A DNA stretch of 64,000 bases from CBDFKY01 sp965248995 (GTDB lineage Bacteria > Pseudomonadota > Alphaproteobacteria > Rickettsiales > UBA998). The stretch is from NCBI GenBank assembly GCA_965248995.1, contig CBDFKY010000016.1:1-64000 (forward strand), given 5' to 3'. Below, one piece after another: positions 18,154 through 26,484 of the stretch; the stretch's first letter is position 1, and each line of letters starts with the position of its first letter. Made by a program: the position numbers and the translations under genes. The notes under the pieces were generated by a model. The model was not told where the DNA came from. It saw nothing but the letters and a program-made list of their open reading frames with translations, and searched no databases.

Positions 18154-18157
18154 ACCG

Positions 18158-18685
18158 GTGGATATTTTTTTCATCCTGTCGGCACTGCTTACCCTGCTGG
18201 TCATGATGGCCATGGTGACGGATCTGACAAAATACAAAATTCCCAATAAAATCAACGGGTCGATACTGCTTCTCTACATTGTTGCCTGTGTGATCTCTCC
18301 GGAAGGGAAAAACGTATGGAAAGATGGGCTTCTCGCTTTCGCTATTCTCTTCACGATCGGAAATATCCTCTTTCGCTTCCGCGTTATGGGAGGAGGAGAC
18401 GTTAAGATGATCTCGGTACTGGCGTTGTGGGTGGGGTATGGATTATCCTTGCTGAATTTCGTTGTCATGTTCGGTCTGATCGGCGGTCTCCTGACGCTGC
18501 TGTTGTTATCACTGCGGAAAATCACTCCTTATCTCATGTTGAAGCTCACTGGAGGCCAAGGAAATATTCCCCGCGTACTTTCTTATCATGAGCCGCTGCC
18601 TTACGGCGTACCCATCGGGCTGGTTTTTCTCCAGATGTTATGGACCGGAGCCATCCCACTGCTTCCCGTCATTAGTCCACTGTGA
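18158..18685 (+). CDS. A24-family prepilin peptidase (CpaA type, GTG start)
   Basis: Polytopic membrane aspartyl protease, 175 residues, of the short form that lacks the methylase domain (CpaA/TadV-like). The two catalytic aspartates lie in VTDLTKYKIPN (about residue 22) and GGGDVKM (about residue 82). It would process Flp-type prepilins, but no pilus genes are in the window. The start is a GTG with AGGA eight bases before it; it follows aceB by four bases and overlaps rluD by four. Confidence 0.88.
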   Translation: MDIFFILSALLTLLVMMAMVTDLTKYKIPNKINGSILLLYIVACVISPEGKNVWKDGLLAFAILFTIGNILFRFRVMGGGDVKMISVLALWVGYGLSLLNFVVMFGLIGGLLTLLLLSLRKITPYLMLKLTGGQGNIPRVLSYHEPLPYGVPIGLVFLQMLWTGAIPLLPVISPL

Positions 18686-19689
18686 CGCACCCCGCTATGA
18701 TGCGCCATGTCATCACCGTTACGGAAACGGACGGCGGAACAAGGCTCGATAAATTTCTTTCCGGCCAAGTGGCCGATATCAGCCGTGAGAGAGTGCAAGC
18801 CCTGCTGAAGGAAGGTTTCATCACCAGAAATGAAATGACCGTCACTCAGCCATCGGTCAAAGTAAGACCGGGTGAAACCTACGTCCTTTCTCTTCCCGAG
18901 TTATCCCCGATGAATCTGGCAGGTGAAGCGATTCCGCTGGATATCGTCTTTGAGGACAATCACCTGCTCGTCATTAATAAAGCAGCGGGAATGGTGGTGC
19001 ATCCTGCGGCAGGCGTTGCTACCGGTACATTAGTGAACGCCCTGCTCAATCACTGCGGAGAGACGCTCTCCGGAATCGGCGGAGTCAGCCGTCCGGGTAT
19101 CGTACACCGGCTGGACAAGGATACCAGCGGACTGATGCTGGTCGCCAAAACTGACGCTGCCCATCAGCATTTAAGCGCGCAGCTCCAGAATCGTACTTTG
19201 TCCCGCACCTATCATGCATTTACCTGGAGCGTGCCTCGTCCTGCCAACGGAATGATCGACGCACCCATCGGCCGATCGCCGAACCACCGAAAGAAGATGG
19301 CGATCGTCGCTGACGGACGCCATGCCGTGACGCATTATCGCACGCTGGAGACATACCTTACCGATGCCACGCCGCAAACTCCCGCCATCGCCTACGCCGC
19401 GAAAGTGGAATGCACGCTGGAGACGGGACGCACCCACCAGATCCGTGTGCATTTGAGCGAACGGGGCTGCGGACTGATCGGCGATACGACATACGGCGCT
19501 TCCACGTCACGACGGCTCAGCGGTCTTTTTTCGTTACTGAAAGACGAAACACAAACCGCGCTATCCGGCTTTTCACGCCAGGCCCTCCATGCCCTGCGCA
19601 TCGCGTTCATTCATCCGATTACGGAAGAAGTGATGACGTTTGAAACGGATTATCCGAAAGACATCGCCGCGCTGGCGTCCGCACTGTAA
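18682..19689 (+). CDS. rluD: RluD-type 23S rRNA pseudouridine synthase
   Basis: Isomerises uridines in large-subunit rRNA. 335 residues: an S4-like RNA-binding domain in the first 75 residues (TRLDKFLSGQVADISRERVQALL) and the RluA-family catalytic domain with HRLDKDTSGLMLVAKT, containing the catalytic Asp. The GRTHQIRVHL motif is also present. The GTG start at 18682 overlaps the stop of the prepilin peptidase gene. RluC and RluA are close relatives; length and the S4 domain favour RluD. Confidence 0.9.
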   Translation: MTHPAMMRHVITVTETDGGTRLDKFLSGQVADISRERVQALLKEGFITRNEMTVTQPSVKVRPGETYVLSLPELSPMNLAGEAIPLDIVFEDNHLLVINKAAGMVVHPAAGVATGTLVNALLNHCGETLSGIGGVSRPGIVHRLDKDTSGLMLVAKTDAAHQHLSAQLQNRTLSRTYHAFTWSVPRPANGMIDAPIGRSPNHRKKMAIVADGRHAVTHYRTLETYLTDATPQTPAIAYAAKVECTLETGRTHQIRVHLSERGCGLIGDTTYGASTSRRLSGLFSLLKDETQTALSGFSRQALHALRIAFIHPITEEVMTFETDYPKDIAALASAL

Positions 19690-19774
19690 TAAACTACCCC
19701 TCTGATCATCTTGACGTTTTTTTAAGTCTTCTCGTTTTACGCTGCATTCAAAGAGATTACTTTTAAGGGGTGTT

Positions 19775-20569
19775 ATGTCACTCGCAGCGTTACTCGGTGC
19801 ATTATTCGGCGTTTTCATGATCGTGTTCACCATCGTGATGAGCACGGATAAATATGCGCTCTTCCTGAACTGGCACGCGTTCATGATGGTGGGCGGCGGC
19901 ACGATCGCCATGTCTTATATGGGTTATCAGGCGCGCTACGTCAATATCGCCTTCAAGGCGATCGGCTGGATGTTCGTCAAACCAAAATCGTCGCGCGAAA
20001 GCCTGAATACGGAAATCATGCGCCTGATCAAATGGTCGTACCTGGTGCAGAAAAAAGGGCTGCCCGCTCTGGAAGGAGAGATCAAGTCCGTTCCTTCCTC
20101 CGATGCCATCGTCAGCTATTGCCTCGGGCTGGTTGTCAGCAACCACAGCCCGCCGGAATTGCGGAGCATGATGGAGGTGGCGGTGGAATCGGAATTCGAC
20201 CGGCGCACCACGCCGGTGGAAATTCTCAAGAACATGGCGGGCGCCTGTCCCGCGTTCGGGATGGTGGGTACCCTCCTCGGTCTGGTGGTGATGTTGCAGG
20301 AATTCGGATCGGACATGTCGAAAATCGGGCAGGGGATGTCGCTGGCGCTGGTCGCCACGCTGTACGGCGTGATATTCGCCCGGCTTATTTTCCTGCCCGC
20401 CGCATTGAAACTGCAGCAGAAAGAGGAAATCGAACGTTTCCGTAATTATATGATGCTGGAAGGGCTGATCATGCTCGCTGAGAAGAAGGGGCCGCGCTAC
20501 ATGCAGGACAAGCTCAACAGCTTTCTGGACCCGGAAAAACATTTCAACCTCGATAAGCAGATGAAATAG
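19775..20569 (+). CDS. motA: Flagellar motor stator protein MotA
   Basis: Stator subunit of the flagellar motor in the inner membrane, 264 residues. It has four hydrophobic segments, the first pair at the N-terminus (LLGALFGVFMIVFTIV and HAFMMVGGGTIAMSY). The later pair lies around FGMVGTLLGLVVMLQEFG and LALVATLYGVIFARLIF, which form the ion path with MotB. Followed after ten bases by motB. The 85-base gap upstream holds an AAGGGG before the ATG; I see no clear flagellar sigma promoter. Confidence 0.94.
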   Translation: MSLAALLGALFGVFMIVFTIVMSTDKYALFLNWHAFMMVGGGTIAMSYMGYQARYVNIAFKAIGWMFVKPKSSRESLNTEIMRLIKWSYLVQKKGLPALEGEIKSVPSSDAIVSYCLGLVVSNHSPPELRSMMEVAVESEFDRRTTPVEILKNMAGACPAFGMVGTLLGLVVMLQEFGSDMSKIGQGMSLALVATLYGVIFARLIFLPAALKLQQKEEIERFRNYMMLEGLIMLAEKKGPRYMQDKLNSFLDPEKHFNLDKQMK

Positions 20570-20579
20570 GGCCGTTACC

Positions 20580-21245
20580 ATGTCTTTCCTTAAAAAACAC
20601 AAGCATCAGGAGGACGAAGCATGGTTGATGACGTACGCCGATACCATCACGCTGCTGATGTCGTTTTTCATCATCCTGCTTTCACTCTGCGAGCCGAAGC
20701 AGGAGCGTATGGAAGCGTTCGGGGAAATGGTGGCGGAAAGCATGGGCAAGCAGGTTTCCAAGCCATTTACCGAACTGAATCAGGATATACAGAAGATGAT
20801 CGCCAAAAACCAGCTGGAAGAGGTGATGTCGGTGGAGGAAACTTCCAAAGGGCTGGTGATCGATATTTCCAGCTCGTCGTTTTACGAGTCGGGTTCCGCC
20901 GAATTCAAGAAGGAGGCGATTCCCACGCTGCTGGATCTATCGCTCATTCTCAAAGATTTCGACTATGACGATTACAGTATGAAAGTGTCCGGCCATACCG
21001 ATGACGCCCCCATGAAAGGAAAAGGCCAGTTTCCCACCAACTGGGAACTTTCAGGCGCCCGCGCCACACGCGTCGTGAGGTTTCTGATTGAGGAAGGTCT
21101 GGAAAAAAGCCGCCTGAGCGCGCAGGCCTATGCCGATACCCGACCGAAGGTGCCGAACCTCGATGACAAAGGTACGCCTATTCCTGAAAACCGTGAACTT
21201 AACCGCCGTATCGAAATAGCGGTCGAGCGTAACGATCATCATTAA
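20580..21245 (+). CDS. motB: Flagellar motor stator protein MotB
   Basis: Partner of MotA, 221 residues. A short cytoplasmic basic N-terminus leads into the single membrane helix with the ion-binding Asp in YADTITLLMSFFIILLSL. A linker precedes the OmpA-like peptidoglycan-binding domain: GHTDDAPMKGKGQF, NWELSGARATRVVRFL and NRRIEIAVER. The two genes imply a motile cell although no other flagellar genes are here. Confidence 0.95.
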   Translation: MSFLKKHKHQEDEAWLMTYADTITLLMSFFIILLSLCEPKQERMEAFGEMVAESMGKQVSKPFTELNQDIQKMIAKNQLEEVMSVEETSKGLVIDISSSSFYESGSAEFKKEAIPTLLDLSLILKDFDYDDYSMKVSGHTDDAPMKGKGQFPTNWELSGARATRVVRFLIEEGLEKSRLSAQAYADTRPKVPNLDDKGTPIPENRELNRRIEIAVERNDHH

Positions 21246-21265
21246 ACTGCCTGGCGGCATGTTCG

Positions 21266-21334
21266 TGTCATCCTGAACGTAAGTGAAGGATCTTGCTCAA
21301 CTAGCGCAGATCCCTCGCTTCGCTCAGGATGACA
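21266..21334. repeat. 69-bp intergenic hairpin repeat (TGTCATCCTGA type)
   Basis: Ends are TGTCATCCTGA and TCAGGATGACA; inner arms AAGTGAAGGATCT and AGATCCCTCGCTTCG pair imperfectly. It sits just behind motB, between motB and the convergent decarboxylase gene, and overlaps neither. Repeats with this TCATCCTGAGCGAAGCGAAGGATC theme are widespread in bacterial intergenic regions. It could act as a transcript end for both genes. Confidence 0.85.
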
Positions 21335-21345
21335 GCATTGCTTTT

Positions 21346-22539
21346 CTAAGCCGCGATGATCTCGAACGTTTCGTCACTGATGAAATCATCGTCGCGGTAC
21401 ATGGTCATCAGCGGTTCATCGCTGACCCGTACCAGCTCCTCCTCCGGATGAAACCCGTTGAAACGCGTCGCCATCGTGCGGCCATACGCCCCCATCTGTC
21501 CGATTTCGATATAATCCCCTTCCGCCGTGTCGCTCGGCAGGTAAAAAGGGCCTTTCATATAGTCGAGCGAATCGCAGGTCGGGCCGTAGAAACTGAACGA
21601 GGCCAGGTCGGTGGAGTAAATTTTTTCGTCACACAGCAGCTTCACGGGAAAAATGAATTTAGGCGTGCCCGCGTCGAAGAGGCTGCCGTAGGTGCCGTCA
21701 TTGATATAGAGCACATTACCCTTGCGCAGATCCACCCGCACGATCAGCGACATGCATTCCGCGACCAGCGCCCGCCCCGGTTCCGCCAGCAGCTGCATAT
21801 GCTGATGACCGTCGATCTTGGCGAACTCGTTATGAATCGCGTTGAAATAATCTTCCAGATCCGGCGGGATCATCCCGGGATAAATGGAAGGAAATCCGCC
21901 GCCCACGTTGAAATATGCCGGGCGCACCACGGCCTGTTCCAACACTTCCGAGGCCATCCGCATGGCGATTCGGTACGCATCCGGGTGCATACATTGCGAG
22001 CCGGCATGAAAACAGATGCCGAACTGCTGGGCCCGGCTCGCCACCAGTTTGATCAGCTTCGGCGCTTCCTGCAGGTTGATACCGAATTTTTCCGATAGCT
22101 GCAGCTCCGCGTACGTGTTCGGAATGGAAAGGCGGATATGCAGGGTCAGGTCTTTCGCGTTCCCCGTTTCCACCATGATTTTTTCCAGCTCCTCTTCGCT
22201 ATCCAGCGAAAAATGCCGCACGCCGTAGTGAAAATACGCTTTACGGATCGTATGGCGCGACTTCACCGGGTGCATGAAAAACAGGGTCGCGTCGGGAAAC
22301 AGGCCGTATACCAGCGCTATTTCCTCCAAAGAAGCCACGTCAAAGGAATTGATTCCGCACCGGTGCAGATGTTGCAGCACTACCGGCTCAGGATTCGTCT
22401 TGACCGCGAACAGACACCTCGCGTTGAATCGTTGTTTAAAGACATACGCCGCCCTCGTTAACGTAGTGGGACGAAAGGCAAAAAATGGTTTTTCTAAAGA
22501 CGGATTGATGAGCGATGCGATGGTGGGGAATGCGTTCAT
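21346..22539 (-). CDS. Lysine/ornithine decarboxylase, alanine-racemase fold (fold type III)
   Basis: PLP enzyme that makes putrescine or cadaverine, feeding polyamine synthesis. 397 residues: the PLP lysine lies in FAVKTNPEPVV, the phosphate-binding loop in FNVGGGFPSIYPG, EPGRALVAE is conserved, and the second-subunit cysteine lies in YGPTCDSLDYM. The family does not reveal which diamino acid is preferred. It is on the same strand as aroQ, 132 bases downstream of it. Confidence 0.92.
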   Translation of the reverse strand: MNAFPTIASLINPSLEKPFFAFRPTTLTRAAYVFKQRFNARCLFAVKTNPEPVVLQHLHRCGINSFDVASLEEIALVYGLFPDATLFFMHPVKSRHTIRKAYFHYGVRHFSLDSEEELEKIMVETGNAKDLTLHIRLSIPNTYAELQLSEKFGINLQEAPKLIKLVASRAQQFGICFHAGSQCMHPDAYRIAMRMASEVLEQAVVRPAYFNVGGGFPSIYPGMIPPDLEDYFNAIHNEFAKIDGHQHMQLLAEPGRALVAECMSLIVRVDLRKGNVLYINDGTYGSLFDAGTPKFIFPVKLLCDEKIYSTDLASFSFYGPTCDSLDYMKGPFYLPSDTAEGDYIEIGQMGAYGRTMATRFNGFHPEEELVRVSDEPLMTMYRDDDFISDETFEIIAA

Positions 22540-22671
22540 GTCCTTTGTGGGTTACCTCCGAGCGGTTAGCATAAAAATTGAAAAATTAGAAGCGCGTTTT
22601 ATGGGATAAAAATTAGCATCGCACAAGTAAATTATGCGTATGTTTTATATGAAAAGAAATGAGGGTATGGC

Positions 22672-23127
22672 CTAGGGCCGGATTGACGCCGTTTTCAGGA
22701 TGTTGGCGATGGCGTCCACCGCGTATAAATAACCGATCGGCCCGAAACCGCAGATGACGCCATTGCTGACCCCGCTGATAAAGGATACTTGCCGGAACGC
22801 CTCACGTGCGTGGATATTGCTGAGATGAACTTCCACGGTTGGCACCTGCAGCAGGGCGACCGCGTCACGTAGCGCGATGGACGTATGCGTATAACCGCCG
22901 GGATTAATGATGAGACCTTTGATGACGCCGTAAGCTTCATGCAGTTTGTCGATCATTTCGCCTTCGTGATTGCTCTGGAAGCTCTCAAACGTGAACTGGT
23001 GGGCGGTAGCGCGCGCGGCGCATTGCAATTCGATCGTCTCCAGGCTATGTTCCCCATAAATCTCCGGCTCACGCACGCCAAGCATGTTGAGATTCGGGCC
23101 GTTGAGGAGGAGAATATCACATTCCAT
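22672..23127 (-). CDS. aroQ: 3-dehydroquinate dehydratase, type II
   Basis: Shikimate-pathway enzyme, 151 residues. Family motifs are all present: LNGPNLNMLGVREPEIYG at the N-terminus with the lid tyrosine, the SNHEGEMIDKLHEA stretch, NPGGYTHTS, and EVHLSNIHAREAFR carrying the active-site His. Its ATG lies 30 bases from the start of the divergent thiS. Confidence 0.96.
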   Translation of the reverse strand: MECDILLLNGPNLNMLGVREPEIYGEHSLETIELQCAARATAHQFTFESFQSNHEGEMIDKLHEAYGVIKGLIINPGGYTHTSIALRDAVALLQVPTVEVHLSNIHAREAFRQVSFISGVSNGVICGFGPIGYLYAVDAIANILKTASIRP

Positions 23128-23157
23128 GATGAGGGATTATACGGGAAATGGGGGAAA

Positions 23158-23361
23158 ATGCAAATACGGATTAATGGTGAGCTTCAACAACTTAATGAAA
23201 CTGACATAAACGTGGCGAAAATACTGGAGACGCTCGGGCTGGATCCCCGACAGCTAGCCGTGGAGAGAAACGGCGCAATCGTGCCGAAATCGCTATACAA
23301 CACTACTGTAATTGGGGAAGGGGACAGTATTGAGCTGGTGGAATTCGTTGGCGGAGGGTGA
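23158..23361 (+). CDS. thiS: Thiamine-biosynthesis sulfur carrier ThiS
   Basis: Ubiquitin-like sulfur carrier, 67 residues from the ATG at 23158; the open frame runs further upstream across aroQ but homologues start at MQIRING. It ends in VEFVGGG, the diglycine tail that is adenylated and thiocarboxylated for thiazole synthesis. A GGGGGAA precedes the start. thiG, its usual direct partner, follows only after a hairpin repeat and an inserted minus-strand orphan gene. Confidence 0.92.
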   Translation: MQIRINGELQQLNETDINVAKILETLGLDPRQLAVERNGAIVPKSLYNTTVIGEGDSIELVEFVGGG

Positions 23362-23371
23362 ATAAAATTTC

Positions 23372-23440
23372 GTCATTGTAAGCGAAGCGAAGAATCTTTT
23401 TGCACAAAGTGATGGGATTCTTCGCTGCGCTTAGAATGAC
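23372..23440. repeat. 69-bp intergenic hairpin repeat (GTCATTGTAAGCGAAGCG type)
   Basis: Left arm GTCATTGTAAGCGAAGCG followed by AAGAATC, and right arm reading, when reverse complemented, GTCATTCTAAGCGCAGCG followed by AAGAATC. Only two mismatches in 25 paired positions. It lies between thiS and the convergent orphan gene. Same length and same GTCAT ends as the hairpin behind motB, so both belong to one broad repeat class. Confidence 0.88.
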
Positions 23441-23455
23441 AATGCCAGTACGTGT

Positions 23456-24040
23456 TTAGCCGCGCCCTTTGCTCACCTCCGCTCCTTGCACCATTCCATC
23501 GAGTTGGGCGGTATCCGCCGCCACGTGTGCATCCGGATGGTTGCGATTGCGAAGATAATTTGTTCCTAAAACAGCGGCAGTCGTTACAGCGGCGGTTCCT
23601 GCAATAAGGGTAAATTTCTGTCCTGGTGTAAGAGCAAAGCCTTTTGCAATATTTTTTATAAGTGGGTCTGCAGTTTCCCTAATACCTTGTGCAAGTGGAG
23701 CACCTTCGTTGACGGTTGCCTTATTTACATAAGTTTTTGTAATTTCACGGATCGCTTTTGTTCCATGGCTTAATGTAGTATTAATTTCTTCAAGTAAAGG
23801 GGCGCCCTGTAAAGCTTCGGCGCTATGTTGAACCGTTCCAGGTGCTGCCCGATCAACGGCGGTTTTCAATTTTCCTAAACCATTATTTAGCGTAGCAACA
23901 TATTCGGCATTATAAAGATTTTTCTGGAGATTTGCTATTCCTCCTAATCCTGCAACAGTGCTCCCCGTCACGACTGCCACACCTGCCTCTGGCAACCCAA
24001 ATCCTTTGCGTTCGGTCTTTTCAGCGGTAGCAGTAGCCAT
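23456..24040 (-). CDS. Orphan protein with C-terminal membrane segment, unknown function
   Basis: About 194 residues from the ATG at 24040 (MATATAEKTERKGFG); the frame is open further upstream over the start of thiG, which is not credible as coding. Two hydrophobic stretches, EAGVAVVTGSTVAGLGGI near the N-terminus and KFTLIAGTAAVTTAAVLGTNYL near residue 150, suggest membrane association. The middle is helical. It ends GAEVSKGRG, resembling the end of the orphan protein at 25040. I recognise no family. It separates thiS from thiG. Confidence 0.7.
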   Translation of the reverse strand: MATATAEKTERKGFGLPEAGVAVVTGSTVAGLGGIANLQKNLYNAEYVATLNNGLGKLKTAVDRAAPGTVQHSAEALQGAPLLEEINTTLSHGTKAIREITKTYVNKATVNEGAPLAQGIRETADPLIKNIAKGFALTPGQKFTLIAGTAAVTTAAVLGTNYLRNRNHPDAHVAADTAQLDGMVQGAEVSKGRG

Positions 24041-24143
24041 GCGTTTTTCTCTTTTATTTCTATACGATTGTATCTTTCTTATCTTAGAGAGTAGCGCTAT
24101 GATGTGACAACCTCGTGAAGACTGCGGTAAAAATGTTAAAAAT

Positions 24144-24974
24144 ATGAAGAATGTTAAAGAAACAGCGAATGACACTGCGGTAGATGAAACAGCGAGTGAA
24201 GATATGCTACGCATAGGTACGCACCGTTTTACCTCCCGCCTGATGGTGGGGACGGGGAAATATCGCTCATCCGCTGAAGCCAAGGCGGCGGTGGAAGCAA
24301 GCGGGGCCGAGATCGTCACGGTAGCGCTGCGGCGAATCAATCTAGGCGAGGTGGGTGAAGGGGCGATTACCCGCATCCTCCCGCAGAATCGCTATACCTA
24401 CTTACCCAATACGGCAGGCTGTTACACGGCAGAGGAAGCGGTACGGACCCTTAGGCTCGCGCAGGAACTGGGAGATTATACACTGGTCAAGCTGGAAGTG
24501 ATCGGGGATAAGGTCACGCTGTACCCGGATGTGGTTGAAACATTAAAGGCCGCGGAAATTCTTGTAGCAGAAGGGTTTGAGGTGATGGCCTACACGAACG
24601 ATGATCCGCTTATCGCCAAACGCCTGGAGGAAATCGGCTGCGTCGCGGTAATGCCGATCGGCTCTCCCATCGGTTCAGGTCGCGGGATTGCGAATCCATA
24701 CAACATACGCATTATTGTGGAGCGCGCAACCGTGCCTGTTATTCTGGATGCAGGCATCGGTACGGCTTCCCATGCCGCACAAGCGATGGAGTTGGGCTGC
24801 GCGGCGGTGCTGATGAATACCGCGATTGCCGAAGCACGCAACGCGGTGCGTATGGCATCAGCGATGAAGTTTGCAGTGATTGCGGGAAGGGAAGCGTATC
24901 TTGCAGGGCGTATGGTTGAACGGGTGGCGGCCAGTGCATCTTCGCCGGAAGCGGGATTGATAGCACATTCTTGA
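24144..24974 (+). CDS. thiG: Thiazole synthase ThiG
   Basis: TIM-barrel enzyme joining deoxyxylulose phosphate, dehydroglycine and ThiS thiocarboxylate to the thiazole phosphate of thiamine. The Schiff-base lysine is in LVKLEVIGD, and MPIGSPIGSGRG and DAGIGTASHAAQAMELG form the phosphate site. 276 residues with an acidic N-terminal extension of about 20 residues before LRIGTHRFTSRL; a start at the internal ATG (MLRIG) is possible. thiS lies upstream beyond a reversed orphan gene. Confidence 0.94.
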   Translation: MKNVKETANDTAVDETASEDMLRIGTHRFTSRLMVGTGKYRSSAEAKAAVEASGAEIVTVALRRINLGEVGEGAITRILPQNRYTYLPNTAGCYTAEEAVRTLRLAQELGDYTLVKLEVIGDKVTLYPDVVETLKAAEILVAEGFEVMAYTNDDPLIAKRLEEIGCVAVMPIGSPIGSGRGIANPYNIRIIVERATVPVILDAGIGTASHAAQAMELGCAAVLMNTAIAEARNAVRMASAMKFAVIAGREAYLAGRMVERVAASASSPEAGLIAHS

Positions 24975-25039
24975 GCGTTGTCATTTTTCCTTAATAATTA
25001 TTTGTTAGAGTTATCTGAAACAAATTCAGGAGGATTATT

Positions 25040-25486
25040 ATGTCAAATACAGCAGAGCATAGTGCCGGGGGGGGGGCATTAGAAGGTAATGCCGCCGAGG
25101 CGTTTTTAAGTAAAGAAAATGTTTTACCACTGTTGGATTTCCCCAATCAGGATTCGCGCCATCATGTGGAATATTATGTAGATAAAGACACAGGAACAGC
25201 TTATCGTTCTAGAAGAACAAGCGAATACAATTCCAGTACAGGGGATAATGATTATACCACGAAAGTAACCCCCGTCACTAAAGACGAAGTAAAAAAAGAA
25301 TATTTTCAACTTATTAGGGATATTGGTCTGGACAGTATAGGGAGTTATACGGCTCAAAAAATGGAAGAATATTGTGGCGTCTTGGTAGAGCGCGCTGAAA
25401 AAGCCGATGCCATGATTGACGCGCAATTCGCAAAACGCGAGGGAACGGTTTCCCATGCCAAAGAAGTAGGAGAAGGGCGAGGTTAG
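25040..25486 (+). CDS. Small orphan protein with a 10-G tract near its start
   Basis: 148 residues, hydrophilic, no membrane segment, no recognised family. A strong AGGAGG lies eight bases before the ATG. Codons 10-13 are part of a run of ten G (25067-25076) giving a glycine triplet in SAGGGAL. The middle, HHVEYYVDKDTGTAYRSRR, resembles a short beta-hairpin; the second half is helical. The C-terminus is AKEVGEGRG, similar to the orphan at 23456-24040. The G tract could switch the frame by slippage. Confidence 0.7.
   Translation: MSNTAEHSAGGGALEGNAAEAFLSKENVLPLLDFPNQDSRHHVEYYVDKDTGTAYRSRRTSEYNSSTGDNDYTTKVTPVTKDEVKKEYFQLIRDIGLDSIGSYTAQKMEEYCGVLVERAEKADAMIDAQFAKREGTVSHAKEVGEGRG
25067..25076 (+). 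repeat. Homopolymeric G tract (10 G) inside coding sequence
   Basis: Ten consecutive G, nine codons after the start of the orphan gene. It is the longest G run I noticed in the window. Tracts of this length are prone to slipped-strand changes, and a one-base change would truncate or misread nearly the entire protein. Confidence 0.85.
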
Positions 25487-25548
25487 TTTCCCTGTAACAA
25501 TGCTTTTGCTTGGCAATGTCCCAAGGGTACGCTACATAGTTACCTATT

Positions 25549-26430
25549 ATGACCGCATCGCTCATCGACGGCAAAGTATTTGCCGAAAAGCTGAAATCCA
25601 CTCTTGCGATTGAAGTCACCCGCCTGAAGAGTGAGCACAATCTGCATCCGTGCGTCTCTTTCGTCCTGGTCGGTGAAGACCCCGCGAGCCATTATTATAT
25701 CAACGCGAAGGCTAAGACCTGCGCCTCTGTCGGTATCACCTCACGCGACCACAAACTTCCTTCCACCACTACCCGGGAAGAGTTGCTGAAACTCGTCGCG
25801 GAACTGAATGCGGATACGTCCGTGCATGGCATTCTGGTGCAGCTTCCGTTACCGAAACATCTGGATGAACGGGAAGTGATTAATGCCATAAGCCCGATTA
25901 AGGATGTGGACGGATTCCACCCGCTCAATGCCGGCAAGCTGCTGACCGGAAAAAAAGGCATGGTGGCCTGTACTCCCCTTGGTTGCCTGCTGCTGATTAA
26001 AGATACCCTCGGAGACATCGCCGGGAAACACGCCGTGGTGATCGGTCGCTCCAACATCGTCGGCAAACCGATGGCGGCGCTGCTGCTCAATGAAAGCGCC
26101 ACGGTGACCGTCTGCCATTCCCGCACGAAAGATCTGGCGGCCGTCACCGCGAGCGCGGACATCGTCGTTGCCGCCGTCGGCAGGCCTGAAATGGTGAAAG
26201 CCTCTTTCATCAAGCCGGGGGCCTGCGTGATCGACGTCGGTATCAACCGTATCGAGACGTCCGGCGGTAAAGGGCGGCTGGTGGGTGACGTGGCTTACGC
26301 GGAAGTGGCGGAAGTGGCGGGTTTTCTGACACCTGTGCCAGGGGGCGTCGGGCCGATGACCATCGCCTGCCTGATGCGCAATACGGTGGAAGCGGCATGT
26401 GTGCAGAATGGGATTGATTTTACGCTTTGA
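25549..26430 (+). CDS. folD: Bifunctional methylenetetrahydrofolate dehydrogenase/cyclohydrolase
   Basis: Interconverts 5,10-methylene- and 10-formyl-THF. 293 residues. Motifs: YYINAKAKTC with the catalytic lysine, VHGILVQLPLP, the KDVDGFHPLNAG stretch, the NADP-binding VIGRSNIVGKPMAALLL, and the C-terminal PVPGGVGPMTIACLM signature. Supplies one-carbon units for purines (purF is also in the window) and formyl-Met-tRNA. Confidence 0.97.
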   Translation: MTASLIDGKVFAEKLKSTLAIEVTRLKSEHNLHPCVSFVLVGEDPASHYYINAKAKTCASVGITSRDHKLPSTTTREELLKLVAELNADTSVHGILVQLPLPKHLDEREVINAISPIKDVDGFHPLNAGKLLTGKKGMVACTPLGCLLLIKDTLGDIAGKHAVVIGRSNIVGKPMAALLLNESATVTVCHSRTKDLAAVTASADIVVAAVGRPEMVKASFIKPGACVIDVGINRIETSGGKGRLVGDVAYAEVAEVAGFLTPVPGGVGPMTIACLMRNTVEAACVQNGIDFTL

Positions 26431-26484
26431 CTTATGCGTCGCCTCTATTACACATAAACCGGTGTGATAAGGAATGAGGGTAGC

